In this document: positions 25,871 to 34,295 of the stretch, in pieces
Layout: each line of letters opens with the position of its first letter
How positions within the stretch are numbered: the first letter of the stretch is position 1
Assembly (NCBI RefSeq): GCF_021603645.1
Contig: NZ_BQHJ01000011.1
Coordinates: forward strand, 1-64,000
DNA length: 64,000 nucleotides
Origin: Pseudomonas pseudonitroreducens
Lineage (GTDB): Bacteria > Pseudomonadota > Gammaproteobacteria > Pseudomonadales > Pseudomonadaceae
Direction of reading: 5' to 3'
Translations under genes and position numbers: made by a program
The notes under the pieces: generated by a model
Seen by the model: only the letters and a program-made list of their open reading frames with translations
What the model was told of the DNA's origin: nothing
Databases searched by the model: none

Positions 25871-26181
25871 CTTCACGCCCTGCCCATGCTCAACAGCGAG
25901 GTTCTGTTGGCGTCTCGAGGTAGGCCGTAGTTCTGCGCAAAGGTGGCGACGTCGCAGACACGGCGAAACGCCAACAGGCCCTCAGGTCAGCGGACTCCGC
26001 CCACGTGATGGCCGACGCCCCTCCCGGCGCCGCGAAAGCCCCGTCCCAGCGGCTTTCCTATTCTCCAGCGTAGTCGGCGGCGGAAAATCTGCGCGCCGCA
26101 AGGCACCGTTGGTGACTCGCCGGATTGATTTGCCGACGGCCAGCAGGTGCAATGTACTGACTTCGACAGGAACCCTCGCCC
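25871..26181. other. Intergenic region, nothing recognised
   Basis: This 311-bp gap between the divergent PBP-like gene and the small secreted protein gene must hold both promoters. I see no clear repeat, RNA gene or strong sigma-70 match. Confidence 0.5.
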
Positions 26182-26436
26182 ATGCGTTCGCATTTTCTGC
26201 CCTTCGCCTTGCCGCTGGTTGCTCTGCTGCTGACCGAGAGCGTTCACGCGGCGCCCATGCCGTTCTACCGTTGGCAGAGCAAGCTCGACGGCGCCTATAC
26301 CTGCCAGCAGACGTCGCCGGGAGAGGGATGGCAGAAGATCGGCGGACCATTCCGCGATGCCGGTTGCCGTGAGATGCTGCCGCAGACCCCACCGCCCAAG
26401 GGCCTGGCGCTACCCAAGGCGTTCAGGACGCCGTAG
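26182..26436 (+). CDS. Small secreted protein, unknown function
   Basis: The 84-residue precursor has a clear signal peptide (MRSHFLPFALPLVALLLTES, cleavage after VHAA). The mature part of about 60 residues has three cysteines (YTCQQT, DAGCREM) and a proline-rich tail. The segment PFYRWQSKLDGAYTCQQTSP looks like a short periplasmic domain. No family was recognised. A single REP-like unit (26449-26471) follows. Confidence 0.7.
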   Translation: MRSHFLPFALPLVALLLTESVHAAPMPFYRWQSKLDGAYTCQQTSPGEGWQKIGGPFRDAGCREMLPQTPPPKGLALPKAFRTP

Positions 26437-26448
26437 CCCGGCACCTGC

Positions 26449-26471
26449 GCAGGAGCGGATTCATCCGCGAT
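26449..26471. repeat. Single REP-like unit (GGAT type)
   Basis: GCAGGAGCGGATTCATCCGC at 26449 has the REP outline but the stem GCGGAT/ATCCGC. No inverse partner is next to it. Confidence 0.65.
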
Positions 26472-26498
26472 CCCTTCGCCCAACTCACGGATATCGCC

Positions 26499-27176
26499 AT
26501 GACCGACCACGACGCCCGAATCCGCCAGAGCTGGCAGACCAACGCCGAAGCCTGGACCCGCACCGTGCGCGAGCAGCGCATCGAGAGCCGAAGGCTGGTT
26601 ACTGATGCGGCTATCCTCAGCGCTATCGCCGAGGGCACGGCGCAGCGTGTGCTGGATATCGGTTGCGGCGAAGGCTGGCTCTGTCGTGCACTGGCCGAGA
26701 ACGGCAGCGAGTGTGTCGGCGTGGATGCCTCCGCGCCGCTGATCGAAGCCGCGCAGGTGGCTGGTGGCGGGCGCTTCGAGGTGATGGATTACGCGACGCT
26801 GGTCGAACAGGGCCAGACGCTCGGCCAGTTCGATACGCTGGTGTGCAACTTTGCCCTGCTCGACGACTACATCGCGCCTTTGCTCGGCGCACTTCGCGAG
26901 CGCCTCAACCCCGGCGGACGCCTGCTGATCCAGACCGTGCACCCCTGGGCAGCCTGCGGTGAAGAGCCCTATGCGGACGGCTGGCGGCTGGAAACCTTCG
27001 CTGCCTTCGGTGCTGAGTTCCGCGCGCCGATGCCCTGGTTCTTCCGCACCCTGGAGTCCTGGCTGGCGCTGCTGGCCGCCAGCGGCTGGCGTCTGCGGCA
27101 GTTGCGTGAGCCGCGCCATCCGGTCACTGCCCAGCCCTGCTCGCTGCTGCTGGAGTTGCAGCCGCTGACAGGCTGA
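26499..27176 (+). CDS. Class I SAM-dependent methyltransferase
   Basis: The 225-residue protein has the SAM-binding motif I VLDIGCGEGWLCRAL (about 51-65), the acidic motif II GVDASAPLIEAA, and motif III/post-III LLDDYIAPLLGALRERLNPG with GGRLLIQTVHPW. This is the UbiE/Methyltransf_11-like fold. The substrate cannot be told from sequence. It stands alone downstream of the REP-like unit. Confidence 0.88.
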   Translation: MTDHDARIRQSWQTNAEAWTRTVREQRIESRRLVTDAAILSAIAEGTAQRVLDIGCGEGWLCRALAENGSECVGVDASAPLIEAAQVAGGGRFEVMDYATLVEQGQTLGQFDTLVCNFALLDDYIAPLLGALRERLNPGGRLLIQTVHPWAACGEEPYADGWRLETFAAFGAEFRAPMPWFFRTLESWLALLAASGWRLRQLREPRHPVTAQPCSLLLELQPLTG

Positions 27177-27501
27177 AGCGCTCTGCACCGGCCCTGTTGG
27201 CGCGGACAGATGTGGCGATACGCCGCTATTCCTTTGGTCACATTGCACCTTGGTGGTGCAGACGTTTCCCACACACTTGTGTAACACTCGCCCGCGACCT
27301 CAGCCGTGGTCCTCCCGCAATGCCCACGTCCGCTTCACAAGAGCGGGCAGCCTCTTCCGGTGTGCCGTCCTGGAACTGCCAGACACTTCTCCCTCCGTGC
27401 CGACCGGCGCGGTGGCGAAGCCTTTCCGGTGGTTCCGCACCCTGACTGCACTCAGAGTCCGCAGCTGATTACTCCCAAGAACAAAATGAGGTTGCATCAG
27501 C
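27177..27501 (+). promoter_or_regulatory. Upstream region of the ProY-like permease
   Basis: The 325-bp gap has an inverted repeat TGCACC-TTGGT-GGTGCA at 27244-27260, close in sequence to the GGTGCAACC boxes around pruR and putP. AAGAACAAAA at 27477-27486, just before the start, fits the Hfq/Crc target pattern AANAANAA. The rest shows nothing recognisable. Confidence 0.5.
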
Positions 27502-28881
27502 ATGTCGTCCCACGATCTCCAAAGGGATCTCAACGAGCGGCACATCCGTCTCATGGCCCTCGGCGCCTGCATCGGCGTCGGCCTGTTCCTCGGCTCCGCC
27601 AAGGCCATCCAGATGGCCGGCCCGGCCATCATGCTCTCCTACATCATCGGCGGTCTCGCCATCCTGGTGATCATGCGCGCCCTCGGCGAGATGGCCGTGC
27701 ACAATCCCGTGGCCGGCTCCTTTGCCCGCTACGCGCAGGACTACCTGGGCCCGCTGGCCGGCTACCTGACCGGCTGGAACTACTGGTTCCTCTGGCTGGT
27801 GACCTGTGTCGCGGAGATCACCGCGGTGGCCATCTACATGGGCATCTGGTTCCCCGATGTGCCGCGCTGGATCTGGGCGCTGGCCGCACTGGCGAGCATG
27901 GGCACCATCAACCTCATCGCCGTGCGTGCCTTCGGCGAATTCGAGTTCTGGTTCGCGCTGATCAAGATCGTCACCATCGTCGCCATGATCCTGGCCGGCG
28001 CCGGCATGATCCTCTTCGGCCTGGGAAACGGTGGCATCGCCACCGGCATCTCCAACATCTGGAGCAACGGCGGCTTCATGCCCCACGGCATCACCGGCGT
28101 GCTGATGTCGCTGCAGATGGTGATGTTCGCCTACCTGGGCGTGGAAATGATCGGCCTTACTGCCGGTGAAGCGAGAAACCCGCAGAAGACCATCCCCGGC
28201 GCGATCAACTCGGTGTTCTGGCGCATTCTGCTGTTCTACGTGGGCGCGCTGTTCGTGATCATGTCGATCTACCCGTGGAACGAGATCGGCACCCAGGGCA
28301 GCCCCTTCGTGATGACCTTCGAGCGCATGGGCATCAAGACCGCCGCCGGCATCATCAACTTCGTGGTGATCACCGCCGCGCTGTCGTCCTGCAACGGTGG
28401 CATCTTCAGCACCGGTCGCATGCTCTACAGCCTCGCCCAGCATGGCCAGGCTCCCGCGGTGTTCGCCAAGACCTCCAGCGGCGGCGTGCCGCGCAATGCG
28501 CTGCTGCTGTCGATCTTCGCGCTGCTGCTGGGCGTGCTGCTGAACTACCTGGTGCCCGAGAAGGTGTTCACCTGGGTGACCTCCATCGCCACCTTCGGGG
28601 CGATCTGGACCTGGGCGATGATCCTGCTGGCGCAGCTGAAATTCCGCCGCGGCCTCTCCGCCGCCGAAGCCGGCAAGCTGCAGTTCAGGATGTGGCTGTA
28701 CCCGATCAGTTCCTACCTCGCCATGGCCTTCCTGGTGCTGGTGGTGGTGCTGATGGCGTTCTTCGAGGACACCCGCATTGCGCTGTACATCGGCCCGGCC
28801 TTCCTGGTGCTGCTGACGGTGCTGTACTACGCGCTGAACCTGGCTCCCAAGGAGCAGGGCAGCGTTGCCAGCCGTGCCTGA
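27502..28881 (+). CDS. proY: ProY-type amino acid permease (AAT family)
   Basis: The 459-residue protein with 12 membrane segments starts with LNERHIRLMALGACIGVGLF followed by LGSAKAIQMAGPAIMLSYII, the AAT signature in the form typical of ProY. It also shows GEMAVHNPVAGSFARYAQDY and GLTAGEARNPQKTIPGAINS. It probably imports proline (ProY) or a related amino acid such as histidine. GAGG sits before ATG 27502. The upstream half-sites shared with putP support proline. A strong terminator follows. Confidence 0.88.
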   Translation: MSSHDLQRDLNERHIRLMALGACIGVGLFLGSAKAIQMAGPAIMLSYIIGGLAILVIMRALGEMAVHNPVAGSFARYAQDYLGPLAGYLTGWNYWFLWLVTCVAEITAVAIYMGIWFPDVPRWIWALAALASMGTINLIAVRAFGEFEFWFALIKIVTIVAMILAGAGMILFGLGNGGIATGISNIWSNGGFMPHGITGVLMSLQMVMFAYLGVEMIGLTAGEARNPQKTIPGAINSVFWRILLFYVGALFVIMSIYPWNEIGTQGSPFVMTFERMGIKTAAGIINFVVITAALSSCNGGIFSTGRMLYSLAQHGQAPAVFAKTSSGGVPRNALLLSIFALLLGVLLNYLVPEKVFTWVTSIATFGAIWTWAMILLAQLKFRRGLSAAEAGKLQFRMWLYPISSYLAMAFLVLVVVLMAFFEDTRIALYIGPAFLVLLTVLYYALNLAPKEQGSVASRA

Positions 28882-28898
28882 CGGGCGGTTGAGCGAAT

Positions 28899-28927
28899 GA
28901 AAAAGGGCCTCTTCGGAGGCCCTTTTT
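28899..28927. terminator. Bidirectional Rho-independent terminator
   Basis: Stem GGGCCTC-TTCG-GAGGCCC is flanked by AAAAAA and TTTTT and lies between the convergent proY and HpcD-like genes, so it can serve both. Confidence 0.93.
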
Positions 28928-28941
28928 CTTTTCATGCCGGG

Positions 28942-29316
28942 TCAAGTGGTGGGCAGGCTGCCGGCCATGCGCGTGAGGCTGCGGTCGAGTTCGGTGATTT
29001 CCAGTTGCAGGCCGACGGGGCGCTTTTCGATGAGCGCGGCTAGGGTCTGTTCGGCGCTGGCGAACAGGCTGTCGACGATGCGCTGGCGTAGCTCCTCGGG
29101 GCGGCCTGGGGCGATGCGGATCTGGATGTTGATGAAGGCTTCGTCCTGGGTGGCGGTGCCGACGTGGAACTGGTCGATGGCACGGGCGAAGGTCCGCAGG
29201 CCGTTGCTGGGGAACACGCCGAGGTCTTGTGCTGCCTTGTGGAGTTTTGCAGGCAGTTCCAGAGGCAGCAGGTCGTCGGTGAGGTTGGCGGTGTAGTCGA
29301 TGGCGATGTGGGGCAT
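28942..29316 (-). CDS. HpcD-like tautomerase (5-carboxymethyl-2-hydroxymuconate isomerase family)
   Basis: The 124-residue protein starts MPHIAIDYTANLTDDLLPLE with the N-terminal Pro2 used as catalytic base in the tautomerase superfamily, and shows the family pattern YTANL and FINIQIRIAPGRPEE. HpcD acts in homoprotocatechuate breakdown, but no other genes of that path are here, so the real substrate may differ. It is convergent with the permease gene. Confidence 0.85.
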   Translation of the reverse strand: MPHIAIDYTANLTDDLLPLELPAKLHKAAQDLGVFPSNGLRTFARAIDQFHVGTATQDEAFINIQIRIAPGRPEELRQRIVDSLFASAEQTLAALIEKRPVGLQLEITELDRSLTRMAGSLPTT

Positions 29317-29429
29317 GGGCTTTTTGTCCTAGGCTCGGTGCGACCATCCTAGGAGGGCGTAACTGAGCAGGACATACGAGTGATCACTTAGTTGGAGCTA
29401 GGTGATGCTGCGCCGCGTCGGCGTGTTCG

Positions 29430-29660
29430 GATGGTTCGTGTTTCGCCTCTCGGCGAGTCCCTTTTGGCAAACGCCCCAAAAGGAACCAAAAAGTCTTGCC
29501 CCTCCATCCGGTTTTTCGCTTAGGCGAAAAATTCCCTCGTTGAAGCGAAGTTTCAGGGGCCCGCCACGACGAGCCATCCCTGGCCCATCGTGGCTCTCGC
29601 GGCATCCATGCCGCTCAACCCCTGAAACTCCGCTTCAACGAGGCCTCCTGAAAGGGGCAT
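29430..29660. repeat. Hairpin-rich intergenic repeat with a 24-nt inverted repeat
   Basis: The 496-bp gap 29317-29812 holds several hairpins in tandem: CGCCTCTCGGCG, CCTTTTGG...CCAAAAGG (29459-29482), TTTTTCGC-TTAG-GCGAAAAA (29513-29532) and a 24-nt inverted repeat at 29536-29559 and 29619-29642 matching in 23 of 24 positions, with an inner hairpin in the 59-nt loop. From memory, similar segments recur between genes in many pseudomonads. The short frames inside are not convincing genes. Confidence 0.7.
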
Positions 29661-29725
29661 TCCGGAGCGTGTGGATGTTTCTCTGGAAGTCCTTTAAAGC
29701 CAGAGCCAGAGGGAGGGGGCTTTAT

Positions 29726-29793
29726 GTAGGAGCGAGCTTGCTCGCGAACGGACTCCGCTGCGGAATCGGGTTCGCGAGCAAGCTCGCTCCTGC
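29726..29793. repeat. REP pair (GAGC type)
   Basis: GTAGGAGCGAGCTTGCTCGC at 29726 and the inverse GCGAGCAAGCTCGCTCCTGC ending at 29793, between the hairpin-rich repeat and the M48 peptidase gene. Confidence 0.9.
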
Positions 29794-29812
29794 AGATTGG
29801 ATTGAGGGCGCT

Positions 29813-31723
29813 TCAGCCCGCCAGCAACGGCGGCATCGGGCAATCCAGGATGTCGGCCACCGCACGCATCAGCTCCGCTTCGCCGGCGGTGATGCGTCCG
29901 TCGTGCTCGATGCAGCGCGCCAGTGCCTTGAGCAGTTGCGGTTTCTGCAGCGGACGCAGTTGCTCCAGTTGTTTCAACGCGTTTTCCAGATCACGCAGGC
30001 TGGCGGCAGCCGGCAGTGGGCGGGGCGGGAAGGGCAGGCCGCCCCAGGCATCGGCGAACGCCTGCTCGGTCTGCAGGTCGCTGGTTTCACCAACGCGCGC
30101 AAGGAAGGCCAGCAGCGTTGCACAGGCATCGGCCAGGTCCGCCAGCGCGACGTTGCCGAGCTTGCCGCTGCCCGGCCGCAGGTTGCGCTCGATGATGCGC
30201 AGCAGCGTCCATTCCAGCAGTTTCACCTTGCCGTCGAGCTTGATCAGCAGCGCCATGTTCTCGCGCAGGGCCAGGAAACCCTTGGTGTCCAGTTGCTTCA
30301 GCGCCGGCATGGCCAGGTCGAGCAGTGGCAGGCGCTGGCCGGGGTCCAGGTGCTGGAGCGACTCCTCCAGCAGGTCCAGTTGCAGCGCCAGGCTGAGGTT
30401 CAGGCGCTGCTTGACCGCCTCCAACTGGCGCGCGCGCAGGCCGGGTTCGCTGTCCAGCAGCAGGCCGTAGACCAGGGCCTCGGCGCCTTCGCTGTCGTGG
30501 GCGGCGCGCTGCAGGCGCTCGTCCAGGCGTTGCAGGGTGCTGCGGGCTTCCTGCAGGTGCGCGACGGTCGGCGCGCCCACGGAGGCCACGGCCACTTCCA
30601 CGGCGCTGGGCTGGTAAGGCTGGCCGGTGACGGCGGCAGTCCAGGCCTCCTTGTTCATCAGCGGCACATCCAGGCATGGTTCGAATTTCGGGTAGCGACC
30701 GTCCCAGCCCGGATCGACGCGACGGATGCGGTCCTTCAGTGGCGGGTGAGTGTCGAACCAGCTGCTGCCCACGCCATCGCCGAAGTACATATGGCTGAAC
30801 TCGGCGGCGCGCGGCGCGCTGAGCAGCGCCCCCAACGGGTTGCCACCGATCTTCTTGAGCGCACCGGCGATGGTCGAGGGATCACGGGTGAACTGCACCG
30901 CCGAGGCGTCGGCCAGGTACTCGCGCTGGCGGCTGACCGAAGCCTTGATCAGTTGGCCGAAAAAGGTCCCGACATAGCCCAGCACGTAGAGCACCACGCC
31001 GGCGCCGATCACCAGCAGTACCACACTGCCGCCGCCGTTCTTGTCGTTGCTGCTGCTGCGGGTGCTGATGCGCACCCCGCTGCTGGTTTCGCTCCAGCCG
31101 CGCAGGAGCATCCCACCGATCAGTCCGAGCAGGAGCATGCCGTGGAGCAGGGCGGTCAGGCGCGTGTTGAGCAGCATGTCGCCGTGATGGATATGGCTGA
31201 ATTCGTGGGCAATCACGCCCTGCAGTTCGTTGCGCTCGAGCTGCTCGATGGCGCCGCGGGTAATGCCGATCACCGCGTCGCGCGGGGTCAGGCCAGCGGC
31301 GAAGGCGTTGATCGAGCCGTCTTCCAGCACATACACCGGCGGCACCGGCGAGCCGGAGGCCAGGGCCATTTCCTCGACCACGTTGAGCAGCCGACGCTCG
31401 TCGGCGTTGCTGGCGCTGAGGTTGAGCAGGCGGCCGCCCAGGCTCTCGGCCACGACCTTGCCGCCTGCACTCAACTGCACCTGCTTGTACAGCGCGCCGA
31501 GGACCACCACGCCGACGATCACCGCGGCTACCGACAGGTACAGCTCCGGATCGGGTAGCGAGGCCCGCGAGGTCAGGTGCAGCGCCGGCTCACCCAGGTG
31601 ACGCCAGAGCCAGCCCAGGGCGAAGCTGGTGATGGTCACCAGGCAGACCACAGCGATGGTCAGCAGCAGGACCAGGCGCCCGGTCTGCTTGCGGGCGCGG
31701 TCCTGGTGTTCGAAGAAGTTCAT
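29813..31723 (-). CDS. M48 family integral-membrane metallopeptidase
   Basis: The 636-residue protein has two N-terminal membrane segments (about 17-38 and 62-80), the zinc motif HEFSH at 173-177, and the downstream REYLAD motif supplying the third ligand, with two more membrane segments between them (HtpX-like layout). A long C-terminal helical region (about 370-636) is unlike HtpX. It follows the LemA gene with a gap of 21 bp. LemA-M48 pairs are widespread; a role in membrane-protein quality control is inferred. Confidence 0.9.
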   Translation of the reverse strand: MNFFEHQDRARKQTGRLVLLLTIAVVCLVTITSFALGWLWRHLGEPALHLTSRASLPDPELYLSVAAVIVGVVVLGALYKQVQLSAGGKVVAESLGGRLLNLSASNADERRLLNVVEEMALASGSPVPPVYVLEDGSINAFAAGLTPRDAVIGITRGAIEQLERNELQGVIAHEFSHIHHGDMLLNTRLTALLHGMLLLGLIGGMLLRGWSETSSGVRISTRSSSNDKNGGGSVVLLVIGAGVVLYVLGYVGTFFGQLIKASVSRQREYLADASAVQFTRDPSTIAGALKKIGGNPLGALLSAPRAAEFSHMYFGDGVGSSWFDTHPPLKDRIRRVDPGWDGRYPKFEPCLDVPLMNKEAWTAAVTGQPYQPSAVEVAVASVGAPTVAHLQEARSTLQRLDERLQRAAHDSEGAEALVYGLLLDSEPGLRARQLEAVKQRLNLSLALQLDLLEESLQHLDPGQRLPLLDLAMPALKQLDTKGFLALRENMALLIKLDGKVKLLEWTLLRIIERNLRPGSGKLGNVALADLADACATLLAFLARVGETSDLQTEQAFADAWGGLPFPPRPLPAAASLRDLENALKQLEQLRPLQKPQLLKALARCIEHDGRITAGEAELMRAVADILDCPMPPLLAG

Positions 31724-31744
31724 CGCGCGTCCTGCGCCGGGTTT

Positions 31745-32341
31745 TTAGAAAGCGACTTTCGGCGCGGCCTGGATTTCCTTGCTGTCTTCGAACTCCAGAA
31801 GGCTGGCGTCCTTGCTGTGGCCGTAGGTGGTGGCGAGGAAGTTGGCGGGGAACGACTGGCGGTAGGTGTTGTATTCCATCACCGCGTCGTTGTACGCCTG
31901 GCGGGCGAAGGCCACCTTGTTCTCGGTGCTCGACAGCTCCTCGCTGACTTGCTGCAGGTTCTGCGAGGCCTTGAGGTCCGGGTAGGCCTCCAGGGTCACG
32001 TTCAGGCGCCCCATCGCGCCGCCCAGGGCGTTCTCGGCGGCGGCCAGTTGGGCCATGCGGCCGGCGTCGCCGGGTTGCTCGGAAGCGGCTTTCAGACCGG
32101 CCACCGCAGCGTTGCGCGCAGCGATGACCGCTTCCAGGGTCTCGCGCTCGTGCTTGAGGTAGGCCTTGGCGGTTTCCACCAGGTTGGGGATCAGGTCGTA
32201 GCGGCGTTTGAGCTGCACTTCGATCTGCGCGAAGGCGTTCTGGTAGCGGTTGCGCAGCGCCACCAGGCGGTTGAACACGCTGATCAGCAGGAAGATGACG
32301 CCAGCGATGATGGCGAGGGTGATGATCGAGGAGACGCTCAT
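31745..32341 (-). CDS. lemA: LemA family protein
   Basis: The 198-residue protein has an N-terminal membrane anchor (MSVSSIITLAIIAGVIFLLI) and the family core FNRLVALRNRYQNAFAQIEV then QLKRRYDLIPNLVETAKAYL, followed by long helices. This is the LemA membrane protein family, unrelated to the GacS kinase once called LemA. It is the first gene of a two-gene operon with the M48 peptidase and may present substrates to it or shield it. Confidence 0.92.
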   Translation of the reverse strand: MSVSSIITLAIIAGVIFLLISVFNRLVALRNRYQNAFAQIEVQLKRRYDLIPNLVETAKAYLKHERETLEAVIAARNAAVAGLKAASEQPGDAGRMAQLAAAENALGGAMGRLNVTLEAYPDLKASQNLQQVSEELSSTENKVAFARQAYNDAVMEYNTYRQSFPANFLATTYGHSKDASLLEFEDSKEIQAAPKVAF

Positions 32342-32438
32342 GGGATGTCCTTATCGGCAGGCGATCGAGCGTCGATAATAGCGGAAAGCCAATGAAACGG
32401 GTCGCCTCGTTGCAGGGGGCGGGAGACTGCCCGCAGCT

Positions 32439-32511
32439 GTAGGAGCGAGCTGGCTCGCGAACTCGCCTGGCGCCTCGGCATCAAGCGGTTCGCGAGCCAG
32501 CTCGCTCCTAC
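32439..32511. repeat. REP pair (CTGG loop variant)
   Basis: GTAGGAGCGAGCTGGCTCGC at 32439 and its inverse GCGAGCCAGCTCGCTCCTAC ending at 32511. The TT of the usual loop is replaced by TGG/CCA on both arms. Confidence 0.9.
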
Positions 32512-32554
32512 AGGTATCGCCCAGCTTCAGGTCTGCTGGTAGCAGCGCTCCGGA

Positions 32555-33103
32555 TCAGCGGTTCAGGTACTCGGCGACGGACACCACGTCGGCGTAAGCG
32601 AACGCCAGGGAGGCCATGTAGGCCGCGTGTACCTGGGCTGCCGGCACCTTCACGCCGTTGAATTCCAGGTCCAGGGTGGCGCAGGCATCATGCAGCACGG
32701 TCACCGGGTAGCCGAAGTCGGCGGCGGCGCGCACCGCGCCATCCACGCACATGTGGCTCATGTGTCCGACCACCACCAGCGATTCCACGCCGTGCTGGTC
32801 GAGGATGCCCTTCAGATCGGTGTCGCGGAAGGCGTTGACGAAGTGCTTGAGCACCACCGGTTCGCCGGGCAGGCTGGCGACCTTGCCATGGATCTTCGCC
32901 CCTTCGCTTCCGGGGGCGAAGAACGGCGCGTCGGCGCTGTCGAATTCATGGCGCACGTGCACCACCAGGTCAGCGCGCTCGCGGAACGCCGCCAGCACCT
33001 TGGCGGCCTGGTCGGCGGCGGCTTCGATGCCAACCAGCGGCCACTTGCCGGAAGGGAAGTAGTCGTTCTGGATATCCACTAGGATGAGCGCTTGCTTTGC
33101 CAT
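32555..33103 (-). CDS. Isochorismatase-family cysteine hydrolase
   Basis: The 182-residue protein shows the Asp-Lys-Cys triad of the family: Asp10 in ILVDIQNDY, Lys86 in VVLKHFVNAF and Cys119 in HMSHMCVDG. Members hydrolyse amides such as nicotinamide or ureido acids; the substrate here is unknown. ATG 33103 has AGGA 8 bases upstream; a TTG two codons earlier is less likely. It is divergent from the GlxA-type regulator gene, a pairing commonly seen in pseudomonads, so it is probably regulated by it. Confidence 0.9.
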   Translation of the reverse strand: MAKQALILVDIQNDYFPSGKWPLVGIEAAADQAAKVLAAFRERADLVVHVRHEFDSADAPFFAPGSEGAKIHGKVASLPGEPVVLKHFVNAFRDTDLKGILDQHGVESLVVVGHMSHMCVDGAVRAAADFGYPVTVLHDACATLDLEFNGVKVPAAQVHAAYMASLAFAYADVVSVAEYLNR

Positions 33104-33205
33104 GTCCAAATTCCTTTGTGAGTGGTGAGGAAGTGCAGCCAGTATGGTTCGCCGCGCGCCAGGCGGGGATCAGGCGGAACGACAATAACCGGGGGAAAAC
33201 TGACA

Positions 33206-34204
33206 ATGGTTGTGCAACGAAGCGTCGTCGAGATCGGGTTGCTGCTCTATCCCGGTGTGCAGACGGCGGCGCTGCATGGGCTCACCGACCTGTTCGCGGT
33301 GGCTGAACGCATCGCTGCCGAAGAGGCCGCCGGGCAATTGCCGGCGCTGCGGGTCAGCCATTGGTCCGGGGAGGCAGGCAGCGAACCTCATCGTGTCTTC
33401 GATACGCATCCCGGCTCTGACAGCCGCCTGGTCGCCGTGCTGGTGCCGCCGTCACTGTTCGGCCTGCCCGACGCGGCGCCACTGCGCAACCTCACCGACT
33501 GGCTCGCCGCTCGCCATGGCGAGGGCGCCATCGTCGGCTCGGTCTGCATCGGCGGGCTGCTGGTGGCGGAGGCCGGGCTGCTCGATGGGCGCAGCGCCAC
33601 CGCTCACTGGAGCGGTGCCGAGGCGTTTGCCCAGCGCTTCCCGAAGGTGCGCCTGGAACCCCACAAGCCGATGGTGGATGACGGCGACCTGATCACCTCT
33701 GCCGGGCTGATGGCCTGGTCCGAACTGGGCCTGCGCGTCGTCGACCGTCTGCTCGGCCCGAGCATCGCCAACCGCACTGCGCGCTTCCTGGTGGTGGAGC
33801 ACAGCGACAGCGCCCAGCAATGCGGCAGCAACTTCGCACCACTGCTGGGGCATGGCGACGCCGCGATCCTCAAGGTGCAGCACTGGCTGCAGGGCAACGG
33901 CGCGGTGGACGTCAGCCTCGCCGCCATGGCCGCCCAGGCCGGGCTGGAAGAGCGCACCTTCCTGCGCCGCTTCCGCGCCGCCACCGGGCTCAAGCCCACC
34001 GAGTACTGCCAGCACTTGCGGGTGGGCAAGGCGCGCGAGTTGCTGGAGTTCACCAACGGCACGGTGGACCACATCGCCTACACGGTGGGTTACCTCGATC
34101 CGGGCTCGTTCCGCAGCACCTTCCGCAAGATCACCGGGATGGCGCCGAGCGACTACCGCAAGCGTTTCGGGGCAAAAGCGGCGGAAGTGCCCGACAAGAG
34201 CTGA
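33206..34204 (+). CDS. GlxA-type AraC regulator with DJ-1/PfpI domain
   Basis: The 332-residue protein has an N-terminal DJ-1/PfpI-like domain (about 8-190, IGLLLYPGVQTAALHGLTDL, GSVCIGGLLVAEAGLLDGRS) with the nucleophile-elbow cysteine in SVCIGG, and a C-terminal AraC domain (about 230-325, LEERTFLRRFRAATGLKPTE, HIAYTVGYLDPGSFRSTFRK). ATG 33206 is chosen because upstream codons show no ribosome binding site. It probably controls the divergent hydrolase gene. The effector is unknown. Confidence 0.88.
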   Translation: MVVQRSVVEIGLLLYPGVQTAALHGLTDLFAVAERIAAEEAAGQLPALRVSHWSGEAGSEPHRVFDTHPGSDSRLVAVLVPPSLFGLPDAAPLRNLTDWLAARHGEGAIVGSVCIGGLLVAEAGLLDGRSATAHWSGAEAFAQRFPKVRLEPHKPMVDDGDLITSAGLMAWSELGLRVVDRLLGPSIANRTARFLVVEHSDSAQQCGSNFAPLLGHGDAAILKVQHWLQGNGAVDVSLAAMAAQAGLEERTFLRRFRAATGLKPTEYCQHLRVGKARELLEFTNGTVDHIAYTVGYLDPGSFRSTFRKITGMAPSDYRKRFGAKAAEVPDKS

Positions 34205-34245
34205 GCGCTGCTGAGACCCTTATCCCAAACCGCCGCGCTCGGGCT

Positions 34246-34295
34246 AATATACTTATTGAAAGTCTTATATTGGCTGCCTCCTCAGCGAGGCAGCC
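34246..34295 (+). promoter_or_regulatory. Toxin-antitoxin control region: AT-rich inverted repeat and RBS hairpin
   Basis: AATATA (34246-34251) and TATATT (34266-34271) form an inverted repeat suited to an Xre antitoxin dimer. Immediately after it, GGCTGCCTC (34272-34280), loop CTCAGC, and GAGGCAGCC (34287-34295) make a perfect 9-bp stem that ends at the toxin ATG and encloses the only Shine-Dalgarno-like sequence, GAGG. Confidence 0.65.

Noticed and set aside
29402-31558. Plus-strand open frame spanning the hairpin-rich repeat and antisense to the M48 gene
   Set aside because: Its N-terminal part is translated from the repeat and a REP pair, and the rest is antisense to a conserved peptidase.
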